Part shown: positions 1 to 8,552 of the stretch, one piece after another | Numbering within the stretch: the stretch's first letter is position 1 | How the letters are laid out: each line of letters opens with the position of its first letter | Assembly (NCBI RefSeq): GCF_030527935.1 | Contig: NZ_JAUMZV010000004.1 | Coordinates: 1-64,000 of the forward strand | Reading direction: 5' to 3' | DNA from: Kingella sp. (in: b-proteobacteria) | GTDB lineage: Bacteria; Pseudomonadota; Gammaproteobacteria; Burkholderiales; Neisseriaceae | DNA: 64,000 nucleotides | Program-made: the position numbers and the translations under genes | Notes under the pieces: generated by a model | Databases searched by the model: none | Told to the model about the DNA's origin: nothing | Seen by the model: the letters and a program-made list of their open reading frames with translations, nothing else

Positions 1-65
1 AGGGGAAATTCTAACTTAATGTGAATTTCCTGAGTTATCTAGGACAGCCCCTTATTATTTGCCAG

Positions 66-116
66 AGCAGGCGTTTCGTCGCCTACCACGAGCAGGGGCA
101 ATCCCCTGCACCCCAC
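66..116 (-). repeat. Dispersed repeat, copy 1 (GCAGGGG...GCAGGCG type)
   Basis: This roughly 50-bp stretch recurs in opposite orientation at about 18788-18838. Both copies carry the words GTGGGGTGCAGGGG, CCCCTGCTCGTGGTAGGCG and CGAAACGCCTGC. It has no coding potential. The rest of positions 1-317 holds DUS copies and the gmk leader, and I see no gene there. Confidence 0.55.
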
Positions 117-317
117 CGTAGCCCAACCATCCGCTGTCCCATTCAGCCATCATAAAAGGCAGCCTGAAAAGCAAAACCGCATAGTGTCGAGTTGTCATGC
201 GGTTTTTGTTGAACAAATTGAATTTCAGGCTGCCTATCAACACCCCAAGCCCATAGTTCAGGCAGCCTGAAAACTATGGCATAATTGTGTTTAATTATGT
301 AATCAAAGGTAAACAAA

Positions 318-932
318 ATGACAACCGCCAAAGGCAATGTATTCATTATTTCCGCCGCATCGGGCACAGGCAAAACCACGCTGGTTTCGCGTTTAACCGC
401 GCACAATCCGCAAATCCGCGTGTCCATTTCGCACACCACGCGTCCGCCGCGCGACAACGAGCAACACGGCAAGCATTATTATTTCACCACGCGCGAGCAT
501 TTTACCGAATTGGTGGGGCAGGGCGCGTTTTTGGAACACGCCGAAGTGTTTGGCAATTTGTATGGCACCAGCGCGGCGGCGGTGCAAGAAATGTGCGCGC
601 AAGGCTTTGATGTGATTTTGGAAATTGATGTGCAAGGCGCGGAGCAAGTGCGCAAGGCGTTGCCCGAAGCGGTGAGCATTTTTATTTTGCCGCCATCGCT
701 TGCCGTGCTGGAACAGCGTTTGCGCAACCGCCAAACCGATAGCGAAGAAACCATCGCGCGGCGGTTGAACGAAGCGGAGCAGGAAATCCGCTATGCGTTT
801 GCGTTTGACTATATTGTGGTGAACAACGATTTGCTGCTGGCGGAAAGCGATTTGCTGCATATTTTTAAAGCGCAACGCTTGCGGCTGCGTAATCAAACGT
901 TAACCGTTGAAAAGATATTGCAAAATCTTTAA
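318..932 (+). CDS. gmk: Guanylate kinase
   Basis: Guanylate kinase converts GMP and ATP to GDP and ADP in the cytoplasm, a required step in GTP and dGTP synthesis. The 204-residue product matches the usual family length. The P-loop is GTGKTT at about residues 16-21, followed by the GMP-binding region with SHTTRPPR and the EIDVQGA strand near residues 100-106. The ATG follows an A-rich leader with a weak AAGG-type site. The gene is followed by rpoZ about 95 bp downstream, the common gmk-rpoZ-spoT order of proteobacteria, which suggests a shared transcript. Two DUS copies lie in the gap. Confidence 0.96.
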   Translation: MTTAKGNVFIISAASGTGKTTLVSRLTAHNPQIRVSISHTTRPPRDNEQHGKHYYFTTREHFTELVGQGAFLEHAEVFGNLYGTSAAAVQEMCAQGFDVILEIDVQGAEQVRKALPEAVSIFILPPSLAVLEQRLRNRQTDSEETIARRLNEAEQEIRYAFAFDYIVVNNDLLLAESDLLHIFKAQRLRLRNQTLTVEKILQNL

Positions 933-1026
933 AATTTAAACCCTTTTCTTTAATCCCTTTTCAGGCTGCCTAATGCCGTAAATGCGTTTTCAGGCTGCCT
1001 TAAACCCACTCACAAGGAAACCCTAA

Positions 1027-1236
1027 ATGGCTCGCATCACCGTTGAAGAATGTATTGAAAAAATCCCCAATCATTTTGATTTAACCCTTGCCGCCGCGCG
1101 CCGCGCCCGCCAGCTGGAAAACGGCACATCGCCTTTGGTGGAAGACATCCGCCACGATAAGCCCACCGTAACCGCGTTGCGCGAAATCGCCGCAGGGCAG
1201 GTTACCGCCGAAGAAATCTTGTCGCGCGTTAAATAA
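1027..1236 (+). CDS. rpoZ: RNA polymerase omega subunit
   Basis: This is the small omega subunit of RNA polymerase, which helps assemble and stabilise beta-prime and in many proteobacteria forms part of a ppGpp site. The 69-residue product starts MARITVEECIEKIPN and carries the conserved stretch LTLAAARRARQL. An AAGGAAA ribosome site lies just before the ATG. Position between gmk and spoT supports the call and links the subunit to the stringent-response enzyme downstream. Confidence 0.96.
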   Translation: MARITVEECIEKIPNHFDLTLAAARRARQLENGTSPLVEDIRHDKPTVTALREIAAGQVTAEEILSRVK

Positions 1237-1314
1237 TGGTTTTCAGGCTGCCCATTGCGCTCGGTTGCGTGGTGGGCAGCCTGAAATTTTATTCACAGAA
1301 GCAAAGGAATCATC

Positions 1315-1659
1315 ATGCTAAAAAAACTCGCCCTGCTCGCCATCATCGCCCCCACCTTGGCAAACGCTTCTTGGCTGGAAGAACGCCGTTGCAGCAACAT
1401 CTACGAAGCAGGCTTTGCCACAGGCTTGTATTTAGGACAATGCGGTGTGCCAACTGACGTGGTGGAGCAAAAATACCAACCGCGCTTGGCACAAGCGGTG
1501 AACAAGCACCATTGCGAGCAATACAACGAAAAAAACATCGCCAAGCTGCAACAAAACACCGAAACGCTCAAAGCCAAATACCTGAAAAAAGCCAGCGCAC
1601 CCAATTTCTGCGCCAGCTATGAAGCCGAAATTGATAAGCTGTTGCGCAAATATGAATAA
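1315..1659 (+). CDS. Small secreted four-cysteine protein, function unknown
   Basis: The 114-residue product begins with a clear signal peptide (MLKKLALLAIIAPTLANA, probable cleavage after residue 18). The mature part holds four cysteines at 26, 43, 67 and 99, an even number that would allow two disulfides in the periplasm. The C-terminal half is charged and probably helical. AAAGGA lies before the ATG. It sits between rpoZ and spoT, where related genomes usually have no gene, and is bounded by DUS copies. I do not recognise the family. Confidence 0.8.
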   Translation: MLKKLALLAIIAPTLANASWLEERRCSNIYEAGFATGLYLGQCGVPTDVVEQKYQPRLAQAVNKHHCEQYNEKNIAKLQQNTETLKAKYLKKASAPNFCASYEAEIDKLLRKYE

Positions 1660-1672
1660 TTGAAGCCACGTT

Positions 1673-1719
1673 AAGGCAGCCTGAAACGTTTATCCTGATT
1701 GAGCTTTTCAGGCTGCCTT
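1673..1719. terminator. Inverted DUS pair, probable terminator
   Basis: AAGGCAGCCTGAAA is followed 17 bases later by its complement TTTCAGGCTGCCTT, forming a stem of about 14 bp. It lies directly after the four-cysteine protein gene. Inverted DUS pairs are known to serve as terminators in Neisseriaceae. More DUS copies fill the gap up to 1800. Confidence 0.6.
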
Positions 1720-1831
1720 ATCCCATAATCCATAAGATTTAACGCCCATCCCGTTTTCAGGCTGCCCAAACTCAAACTCAGGCTCTAAGGCAGCCTGAAA
1801 CCCAGTCCAGCGGAGCCACAAGCCAAAGCCC

Positions 1832-3997
1832 ATGCCCATGCCCATCCCATCGCCCCAAGCCCCTTACGACCCGCTCACCGCCGATTACCGCAGCAAGCTA
1901 TTGCGCGAAGCCAGCTATCTTTCCGATGTCGAACAGCAGCAGCTAGAAACCGCCTGCGCCTACGCTTTTCGCGCCCACGATGGGCAAACGCGCAAAAGCG
2001 GCGAGCCTTACATCACCCACCCCATCGCCGTTGCCACCGAGCTTGCCCGTTGGCACATGGACATTCAAACCCTAAGCGCAGGCTTGATGCACGATGTGTT
2101 GGAAGACACAAGCGTAACCAAAGCGCAAATGGCAAGCGATTTTGGCGACACCATTGCCGAAATGGTGGACGGTTTGTCCAAATTGGAAAACCTAAAATTT
2201 GACAGCCAAGCCGAGCAGCAAGCCGAGAGCTTTCGCAAGCTGATTTTGGCGATGACCAAAGACGTGCGCGTGATTATCGTCAAACTGTCCGACCGCCTGC
2301 ACAATATGCGCACACTCGGCGCAAAAAGCCCCGCCAGCCGCCGCCGCATCGCCACCGAAACGCTAGAAGTCTATGCCCCCATCGCCAACCGCTTGGGGCT
2401 CAACCACGTTTACCGCGAGCTGCAAGACTTGTCGTTTCACGCCATGCACCCCCATCGCTACGAAATTCTCAAACGCGCCATGACCGCGTTCAAAAAAAAT
2501 CGCCACGACGTGATAGAGCGCGTGTTGCGCGAAATCAGCCTGCGCCTTGTTGCCTGCAATATTGAAGCGCAAATCCGCGGGCGCGAGAAAAATCTCTACA
2601 ACCTACATCAAAAAATGCTGTCCAAAAAACTCAAATTTGAAGAAGTGTTGGACATCTACGGCTTTCGCGTGATTGTGAACAACATCCCCGCTTGCTACGC
2701 CGCTTTGGGCGCGCTGCACAGCCTGTATCAACCGCGCCCCGGTAAAATCAAAGACTACATCGCCATCCCCAAATCCAACGGCTACAAATCGCTGCACACC
2801 ACGCTCAACGGGCCATACGGCTTGCCGATTGAAGTGCAAATCCGCACGCGCGAAATGCACGCCATCGCCGAAGTGGGCGTGGCAAGCCATTGGGCATACA
2901 AAGGCAGCAAGGAAGACGAAACCACGCTGCGCACCAATCAATGGCTGCAAAACATTTTGGATTTGCAAGCGCGCAGTGCTAACGCGATGGAATTTTTGGA
3001 ACACGTTAAGGTGGATTTGTTCCCCAACGAAGTCTATATCGTTACGCCCAAAGGCAAAATCATCACGCTGCCGCGCGGCGCAACGCCGATTGATTTTGCC
3101 TACACCATCCACACCGACATCGGGCATCGCTGCGTGGGCGCGCGCGTGAACCGCGTGGCGGTGCCGCTCAACACCCAGCTTAAAACGGGCGACACGGTGG
3201 AAATCATCACGTCCACGCACGGCAAGCCCAACCCCGCTTGGCTCAATTTTGCCAAGTCCAGCCGCGCCCGCAGTGCCATCCGCAGCTACATCAAAAACAC
3301 CAGCCATGCCGATGCGATTGCCTTGGGCGAACGCCTGCTTGCCCGCGCATTAAACAGCCTGCTGCCGAAAAAAGTGGCGCAGTCCGAAACGCTGAAAGAC
3401 AAATATTTGCAATCGCTGGAAGAGAAAAAACAAACGTTTGAAGACGTGTTGTATCAAGTGGGCATGGGGCGGCTGCTGCCCGTATCGGTGGCGATGGAAA
3501 TTGCCGAATTGGCGGGCGAACATTGGGGCGGCGAAGTGAAACTCAGCCCGATCCAAGTGAACGGCAATGAAATCCCGCACGTTCACTTGGGAAAATGCTG
3601 CCTGCCCTTGCCGGGAGACGGCGTACGCGCCGTGATTGTTGCCGACCAAGGCGTGATTATCCACCGCGACACCTGCGCCACGCTGCTGAAAACCGACAGG
3701 GAACACCAGCTGGATGCCGATTGGGCGATGCTGCCCGACAACGCCAACAAAACGTATGACACAGCGGTGGTGGTTTCATCGCTGGATGCCCACGCGCTCT
3801 TGGCAGCGATTACTTCCGCCATTTCCGATAACGGCGCGGACATCGCTTCGGTGGATACTTTGGCTAAATCGCAAGGCGGCACAGCAGGCTTTGTGGAGTT
3901 CCGCTTTAATTTGAGCGTGCGCGATTTGGCGCATTTGAACACGGTGATGGCGGCGTTGCATCAGATTCCGCAGGTACGCAAGGTTACGCGGGTGTGA
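1832..3997 (+). CDS. spoT: Bifunctional (p)ppGpp synthetase/hydrolase
   Basis: This RelA/SpoT-family enzyme makes and degrades (p)ppGpp and sets the stringent response. Its 721 residues show all family parts. The HD hydrolase domain has THP at about 62-64 and HDVLEDT at 87-93, intact metal ligands that indicate active hydrolysis. The synthetase domain holds LDIYGFRV and KSNGYKSLHTTL near 312. A TGS domain covers about 398-460 and an ACT domain about 640-720. The intact HD motif makes SpoT more likely than hydrolase-dead RelA. The start could be the ATG at 1832 or 1838; neither has a strong ribosome site. gmk and rpoZ lie upstream. Confidence 0.95.
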   Translation: MPMPIPSPQAPYDPLTADYRSKLLREASYLSDVEQQQLETACAYAFRAHDGQTRKSGEPYITHPIAVATELARWHMDIQTLSAGLMHDVLEDTSVTKAQMASDFGDTIAEMVDGLSKLENLKFDSQAEQQAESFRKLILAMTKDVRVIIVKLSDRLHNMRTLGAKSPASRRRIATETLEVYAPIANRLGLNHVYRELQDLSFHAMHPHRYEILKRAMTAFKKNRHDVIERVLREISLRLVACNIEAQIRGREKNLYNLHQKMLSKKLKFEEVLDIYGFRVIVNNIPACYAALGALHSLYQPRPGKIKDYIAIPKSNGYKSLHTTLNGPYGLPIEVQIRTREMHAIAEVGVASHWAYKGSKEDETTLRTNQWLQNILDLQARSANAMEFLEHVKVDLFPNEVYIVTPKGKIITLPRGATPIDFAYTIHTDIGHRCVGARVNRVAVPLNTQLKTGDTVEIITSTHGKPNPAWLNFAKSSRARSAIRSYIKNTSHADAIALGERLLARALNSLLPKKVAQSETLKDKYLQSLEEKKQTFEDVLYQVGMGRLLPVSVAMEIAELAGEHWGGEVKLSPIQVNGNEIPHVHLGKCCLPLPGDGVRAVIVADQGVIIHRDTCATLLKTDREHQLDADWAMLPDNANKTYDTAVVVSSLDAHALLAAITSAISDNGADIASVDTLAKSQGGTAGFVEFRFNLSVRDLAHLNTVMAALHQIPQVRKVTRV

Positions 3998-4149
3998 TTT
4001 TAGGCAGCCTGAAAATGGAAAATGGCGGGTGGGCAATCATCCGCCGTTGATGGGATGGATGGAGAAGTGTTTTCAGGCTGCCTTTGCGGATATTCCAAGG
4101 CAGCCTGAAATTTATTGTGGAATAGATTCAATTAAATCGGCGTGTAGGA

Positions 4150-4333
4150 CGTGATGATAATCAATATTTTAGTGGCTTTTCCGCCCCAAGGCGGCATCTG
4201 CCGTGTCAAAAATACTCGCCTATGGATCGACAGGAACTTGCATTTTGCCTTGCATCTGCCATTTTAGCTTCGCAAGTTCGCCGCGCCACTCTGACGCAAA
4301 ATCTGATTTTTAAACCAATTGTAAATAGCCCCT
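4150..4333. repeat. Family B hairpin element, copy B1 (degenerate)
   Basis: The core words GGCATCTGCCGTG, AAAATACTCGCCTATGGAT and GCCTTGCATCTGCCATTTT match copies at 55783-55940 and 62197-62356. The right end resembles the first of these and the left end the second. The whole gap 3998-4405 holds only this element and DUS copies. Confidence 0.6.
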
Positions 4334-4405
4334 AGATAAGTTTAGGCGTTTTGTAAAGATTTCAGGCTGCCCCACTCTTCTCCATCTCGCCAGCAGGAAA
4401 CCACC

Positions 4406-4738
4406 ATGCCCCCAACCTTCCCACCCTGATACACCCAATTCCTACAAACCCTTGGCGATGCCGACAGCCACCCCATCGCCGCCGAGTTCGGCGTGTACCT
4501 ATACGGCAGCGCCCACCTTGCCGAGCACAACGAAACCTACGCCATCGCCCAAAATGCGCCCGACTATTGGATGATTGGTCAAGACGGCGACATCGCTTTC
4601 TTTATCCGCCGCAGCGGCGATGACGAAACCCTATATGCGTGCGATTTGGGCGCGCTGGGAACAATGCCGATGACCATTGTCGCAACCGATATAGATGCCT
4701 TTATCCGCCAGATTGAGCAAGGCGACTACGTATACTAA
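4406..4738 (+). pseudogene. SMI1/KNR4-like small protein, early in-frame stop
   Basis: An ATG at 4406 follows a good site (AGGAAACCACC) and reads MPPTFPP before a TGA at 4427. The same frame then continues open to 4738, giving YTQFLQTLGDAD and a body ending EQGDYVY. Without the stop the product would be 110 residues. The body resembles SMI1/KNR4 (SUKH) proteins, which are often toxin-immunity factors, but the match is weak. A GTG at 4493 could still give an 81-residue product, though it has no clear ribosome site. A TGG to TGA change or a sequencing error would explain the break. No toxin gene is visible nearby. Confidence 0.5.
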
Positions 4739-4740
4739 AA

Positions 4741-4779
4741 GGCAGCCTGAAACCCCAAAAAACCATTTTCAGGCTGCCG
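4741..4779. terminator. Inverted DUS pair between convergent genes
   Basis: GGCAGCCTGAAA and TTTCAGGCTGCC face each other across a short spacer between two convergent small genes, so it could end transcription from both sides. Its right arm also encodes the last codons and stop of the gene on the minus strand. Confidence 0.6.
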
Positions 4780-5101
4780 CAAACGCATAAACCACCGCCC
4801 CAAGCCGTTCCACCTGCTGTGGTTGCAAGCGAATTTGCACCAATCCACCCCCGCTTTCGCGCTGCGCATCAGGCGTAAGCCACAGCGTCAGCAAACCGTT
4901 GTGCGTATCTAAAAACGTTGCCAAACCATCGGACAGATGCACGATGCGGCTGCCGTCATCAGGCGCAAGCGTAAGCCGCCCCAGCGTAAGTTCTACAAAA
5001 CAGCAATTCTGTTCCAACGGCAGTGGGTCTTCGCTCAACAGCACGCGCAACGGCTGCCGATTGATTTGCACACCACGGCAAGTAAATTCAAAAACATCCA
5101 T
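4769..5101 (-). CDS. Hypothetical protein
   Basis: The 110-residue product begins MDVFEFTCRGVQINRQ and is rich in hydrophobic beta-type stretches without a signal peptide or membrane helix, so it is probably cytosolic. I chose the ATG at 5101 because the longer upstream reading is DUS-derived sequence. The last codons GCG GCA GCC TGA come from a DUS, which supplies the stop. I recognise no family. It is convergent with the SMI1-like relic. Confidence 0.55.
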   Translation of the reverse strand: MDVFEFTCRGVQINRQPLRVLLSEDPLPLEQNCCFVELTLGRLTLAPDDGSRIVHLSDGLATFLDTHNGLLTLWLTPDAQRESGGGLVQIRLQPQQVERLGAVVYAFAAA

Positions 5102-5235
5102 AGGCTCAATCCAAAGGCAGCCTGAAAACGAGTAAAGCCAAAACAGCAAACGAAAATCTTTTCAGGCTGCCTTTATCGCATACTTCAAAGGCAGCCTGAA
5201 ACCTTTACAAAATCCCAGTAGCAGCTTGAAAAGTT

Positions 5236-5273
5236 GGTGGTATCCTAAAAAGTATGCTGTACTGCTGCCCACC
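5236..5273. repeat. Single end of the GTGTCCTAAAAAGTATGCTG family
   Basis: The stretch GGTATCCTAAAAAGTATGCTG matches the end of larger elements at 16469-16552 and 27349-27489. No partner end is seen here. The gap 5102-5460 otherwise holds DUS copies and the exbD terminator. Confidence 0.6.
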
Positions 5274-5410
5274 ATAGCGGATAGCTTTAACGTTTGATAA
5301 ACGTCATCCTATTTCATCCATCATTGGGTAACAAACCATCGCCACTTCATCGGCTGCTTGGTTTTGCAAAGGTTTCAGCCTGCGTAGCATAGCGAAGTTG
5401 CCAAGTAAAA

Positions 5411-5450
5411 ACCAAAAAACCGTGCCGCAACCAAGCAACACGGTTTTTCT
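5411..5450 (-). terminator. Rho-independent terminator of tonB-exbB-exbD
   Basis: Read on the minus strand, AAAAACCGTG pairs with CACGGTTTTT across a 14-base loop and runs into a T-rich tail. It begins just after the exbD stop and is not made of DUS. Confidence 0.8.
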
Positions 5451-5460
5451 TTATGCTCAT

Positions 5461-5892
5461 CTACTGATTCTTGTTTTCCAAGCGAAAGCTCACCTTAACA
5501 ATCCCCGCGTCTTTCGCCACTTCCAACACCTTGGCAACATTTTCATACGGCGTGTCTTTATCCGCATCAATCGCCAAAACGGCATCAGGGTCGTTTTTCG
5601 CCAGCTCTTCCAGCTTCGCTTTTACCGCAGGCAAATCCATTTCATTGGTAGATTCCTCGCCTAATGTATATTTGCCCGCTGCGGTTACCGCCAAGTTAAT
5701 CGGCTTCACATCCTGCTTTGGCTGCTCTTTCGTGCTGCTCGTGGTTGGCAAATTGATTTGAATCGAGTGCGTCAAAACAGGCATCGTAATCATAAACACA
5801 ATCAGCAATACCAACATCACGTCCACCAAGGGCGTAACGTTAATATCATTCATCGGCGCATCATCGCCGCCCTCGTTCACATTAAAAGCCAT
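5461..5892 (-). CDS. exbD: Biopolymer transport protein ExbD
   Basis: ExbD is the inner-membrane partner of ExbB; together they use the proton gradient to energise TonB. The 143-residue product has one N-terminal membrane helix (about residues 22-42) with the conserved aspartate in PLVDVMLVLL (D24) and a periplasmic C-terminal domain. I chose the ATG at 5892 over a TTG two codons earlier because GGAAGGATT lies at a good distance. The exbB stop at 5895-5897 is 2 bases upstream, so translation is probably coupled. Confidence 0.95.
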   Translation of the reverse strand: MAFNVNEGGDDAPMNDINVTPLVDVMLVLLIVFMITMPVLTHSIQINLPTTSSTKEQPKQDVKPINLAVTAAGKYTLGEESTNEMDLPAVKAKLEELAKNDPDAVLAIDADKDTPYENVAKVLEVAKDAGIVKVSFRLENKNQ

Positions 5893-5894
5893 CC

Positions 5895-6554
5895 TCAATC
5901 CTTCCCGTTAAGCAATTGAACATGAAAATCGTGGGCAAAGCTGTGCAACTCGCGGCTCAAATTTTTGTTGCCGCGCATAAACACGTTATACGCCAACACC
6001 GCAGGAATCGCCGCAAACAAGCCTACTGCCGTTGCCACCAACGCTTCGCCAATGGGCCCCGCCACCGCAGCAATGCTCATTTGCCCGCTGTTGCTGATGT
6101 TAATCAGCGCATGGTAAATCCCCCATACCGTGCCCAGCAGCCCCACAAACGGTGCGGTTGAGCCTACTGTTGCCAATGCCGTCATGCCGCCTTCAAAACG
6201 GCTCAAAATCTTGCCGATGCTGTGGCGCATTTCGCGTTCCAAATAAGCATTGCGTGGCAAACTTGCCGACAGCATGGAGCTTTGCGTTGCCTGAAATTGC
6301 TGATTGGCGCGAATCGCATCCAAAGCCAATTCGCTAATCGGCGCGTCAATTTGCTTCGCTTGTTGCTCGGCTTGCACCAAGTCTTTGGCTTCCCAAATTG
6401 CTTTCGTAGCCGCGCGATTCGCCCGCCGTGCCGCGCGATAACGCACGCCACGCAGCAAAATCAGCACCCACGTTGTGATACTCATTGCAATCAAGCACAA
6501 AAACACACCAATCAAAACAGCATCGCCGCTTTTAAAAACTAGTCCTAAATTCAT
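5895..6554 (-). CDS. exbB: Biopolymer transport protein ExbB
   Basis: ExbB forms the pentameric inner-membrane channel of the TonB motor. The 219-residue product has a first membrane segment near the N-terminus (GVFLCLIAMSITTWVLILL), a cytoplasmic loop, and two later segments with the conserved GLLGTVWGIYHAL and AVATAVGLFAAIPAV-type stretches of the ExbB/TolQ/MotA family. It lies between tonB and exbD, with only 54 bp to tonB. Two TonB-dependent receptors elsewhere in the window are likely clients. Confidence 0.95.
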   Translation of the reverse strand: MNLGLVFKSGDAVLIGVFLCLIAMSITTWVLILLRGVRYRAARRANRAATKAIWEAKDLVQAEQQAKQIDAPISELALDAIRANQQFQATQSSMLSASLPRNAYLEREMRHSIGKILSRFEGGMTALATVGSTAPFVGLLGTVWGIYHALINISNSGQMSIAAVAGPIGEALVATAVGLFAAIPAVLAYNVFMRGNKNLSRELHSFAHDFHVQLLNGKD

Positions 6555-6608
6555 TCGTTTACTTCCATAAGTGATTAAAAAAACATTTGCTTTCAGGCAG
6601 CCTGAAAA

Positions 6609-7580
6609 CTATTTATTCAGCTCAAACTCAAAAGTGAACTGCGTATTAAATCGGGTTGAAACAAATTCGCCATCCACTTTTTTGGGGCGATAACTTGCCG
6701 ATTGCGCCGCGCGTTTCGCCGCATTATCCAATGCCGCCGAGCCGCTAGACTTGGTTACTTTCACTTCCATAACCTTGCCCGCCGCATTTACCACCACCGA
6801 AAGTTTGACCACGCCCGTATCTCCGTTTTCCGCTGCTGCGCGTGGATAAGGCGGATTGGGCAAGTTGATATAGCCGCCATCGGCCACCATGACGTTGTTT
6901 CCGCTATTGTTGGACGGCTTCGCTCCTCCTCCTTTCTTGCCGTGTCCATCGCCGTTCTTATCGCCCGCCCCATTTTGCGGCACTTCGCTGTTCACAGACG
7001 AACCGCCGCCGCCCGTGCCATCAGGCGCACGGTTTGCCGCGTCCTTATTCGCCATTGCGCTGCTGTTGCTAGATGATGAAGACGGATTGGCAGACGGCGC
7101 AACAGACGGCTTGGGCGGCTCAACTGCTTTTTCAGGCTGCGGTTTAACCACAGGTTTTTCAGGCTGTTTAATAGGCTCGGGCTTAATCTCGCGCTTGGGC
7201 GGTTCAACCTCCTTTTCAGGCTGCTTAAAGTCCGCAGGTTTATCATTGCGCACCACCGCCGCCACTTTGGGCTTTTCCACCACCTTAGGCTTGGGTTCAG
7301 GCTTAGGCTCGGGCTTGGGTTTAACTTTCGGCTCAGGTTTGGGCGGCTCAGCAGGCGGCTGCGGTTTGGGCGGCTCTGGCTGCTCCATAGGCGCAGGCGC
7401 ACCATCGCCCAATGGCTTATCATCGCCCTCAACCGAACCCAAATCCACAAATGCCATCGCATCCGCTTCCACAGGCTCGGGCGGCTTAAAACCATTCCAC
7501 GACAAAGCAATTACACCTGCATGTAATAAAGTAACCAAACCAATTACAGCAGGCTTCAAAAAACGATTATTTTTCATCAT
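6609..7580 (-). CDS. tonB: Energy transducer TonB
   Basis: TonB spans the periplasm and passes energy from ExbB-ExbD to outer-membrane receptors. The 323-residue product has an N-terminal anchor (about 8-28), a long proline/lysine/glutamate linker (about 35-170), a Ser/Asn/Gly-rich stretch and a C-terminal TonB domain over the last 90 residues with NPPYPRAA. Three linker units read QPEK, each encoded by CAGCCTGAAAA, the core of the DUS. The start is ATG-ATG at 7580/7577. No Shine-Dalgarno is visible, and a TATAAT sits only a few bases upstream, so the leader is either absent or very short. Confidence 0.93.
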   Translation of the reverse strand: MMKNNRFLKPAVIGLVTLLHAGVIALSWNGFKPPEPVEADAMAFVDLGSVEGDDKPLGDGAPAPMEQPEPPKPQPPAEPPKPEPKVKPKPEPKPEPKPKVVEKPKVAAVVRNDKPADFKQPEKEVEPPKREIKPEPIKQPEKPVVKPQPEKAVEPPKPSVAPSANPSSSSSNSSAMANKDAANRAPDGTGGGGSSVNSEVPQNGAGDKNGDGHGKKGGGAKPSNNSGNNVMVADGGYINLPNPPYPRAAAENGDTGVVKLSVVVNAAGKVMEVKVTKSSGSAALDNAAKRAAQSASYRPKKVDGEFVSTRFNTQFTFEFELNK

Positions 7581-7586
7581 CCAGAG

Positions 7587-7592
7587 ATTATA
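7587..7592 (-). promoter_or_regulatory. Possible -10 box of tonB
   Basis: On the minus strand a perfect TATAAT lies 6 bases before the tonB ATG, within an AT-rich stretch that loosely resembles a Fur-type operator. If used, the transcript would be leaderless or nearly so. It could also be chance in AT-rich DNA. Confidence 0.3.
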
Positions 7593-7752
7593 ATTCAAAT
7601 AATTAGCATTTTGCTAGCCAAAAATAACAACATAAAATTACACAACACCCATAGGCAGCCTGAAAAAATAACGCAGCTTAACCATTCTTTGCACAGCCCC
7701 ATGCCATCGTTTATAATTTGCCCCATTTCAACCCACCCCGATAGGAAACAAA

Positions 7753-8283
7753 ATGACAGATTTCAACAAAGTTCTAGACGCAGGCGACGTGGACAACGGT
7801 ATCATCAACGTGGTCGTTGAAATCCCCGAAGGCAGCGCACACAAAATTGAATGGGACAGAAAAAACGCCCTGATGAAACTAGACCGAGTAGAACCCCAAA
7901 TCTTCGCCAAACCCACCAACTACGGCTTCATCCCGCAAACCCTAGACGAAGACGGCGACGAACTGGACGCGCTCATCATCACACGCACGCCCTTGCCCAC
8001 AGGCATCTATATGGAAGCGCGTGTTATCGGCGTGATGAAATTTGTGGACGATGGCGAAGTGGACGACAAAATTGTCGTTGTGCCCGCTGATGACCGCGAC
8101 ACCGGCAACGCCATCCAAAGCCTAGCCGACCTGCCCGCCCAGCTCATCAAACAAATTGAGTTTCACTTCAACCACTACAAAGACCTGAAAAAAGCAGGCA
8201 CAACCAAAGTGGAACACTGGGGCGACATTGAAGAAGCCAAACAAGTTATCCGCGAATCGCAACAACGTTGGAAACAACAATAA
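7753..8283 (+). CDS. ppa: Inorganic pyrophosphatase
   Basis: This soluble family I enzyme splits pyrophosphate to two phosphates and so drives biosynthetic reactions. The 176 residues match the usual bacterial size. The signature DEDGDELDALI carries the aspartates that bind metal and pyrophosphate, and YGFIPQTLDEDG precedes it. The ATG follows ATAGGAAACAAA, a good ribosome site. It stands alone between tonB (divergent) and dnaB, ending in an inverted DUS. Confidence 0.97.
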   Translation: MTDFNKVLDAGDVDNGIINVVVEIPEGSAHKIEWDRKNALMKLDRVEPQIFAKPTNYGFIPQTLDEDGDELDALIITRTPLPTGIYMEARVIGVMKFVDDGEVDDKIVVVPADDRDTGNAIQSLADLPAQLIKQIEFHFNHYKDLKKAGTTKVEHWGDIEEAKQVIRESQQRWKQQ

Positions 8284-8288
8284 AATCC

Positions 8289-8334
8289 TTTTCAGGCTGC
8301 CTAACACATATTATTGGTATAGGCAGCCTGAAAA
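8289..8334 (+). terminator. Inverted DUS terminator after ppa
   Basis: TTTTCAGGCTGCCT and AGGCAGCCTGAAAA form a 14-bp perfect stem with an 18-base loop, 5 bp after the ppa stop. Confidence 0.65.
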
Positions 8335-8338
8335 CTAA

Positions 8339-8459
8339 GAACCTGTATTCATATTTGTATGGGCAGATTTGATGACATAAAAACGTGGATACAAGGCGAA
8401 CGGTAGCTGTATTTTTAGGGCATATTAAAGATACCTATAAAAATAGTGAATACAGGTTC
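8339..8459. mobile_element. MITE family A, copy A1 (shortened, 121 bp)
   Basis: The element is bounded by GAACCTGTATTC and GAATACAGGTTC and flanked by TAA on both sides, a 3-base target duplication. It is about 40 bp shorter than the usual 160-bp form and lacks part of the inner hairpin. It has no coding capacity and lies between ppa and dnaB. Confidence 0.75.
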
Positions 8460-8552
8460 TAACATCCCAAAATCCAAATTTCTACTCTCGCTACACACAA
8501 CATCAAAAAACACATTTAACAAAGTGCCAAAAAACGTTAGTTTTATTTAACC

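Noticed and set aside
4427..4429. TGA read as selenocysteine
   Set aside because: No SECIS-like hairpin or selenoprotein family is evident, and a one-base change from TGG is simpler.
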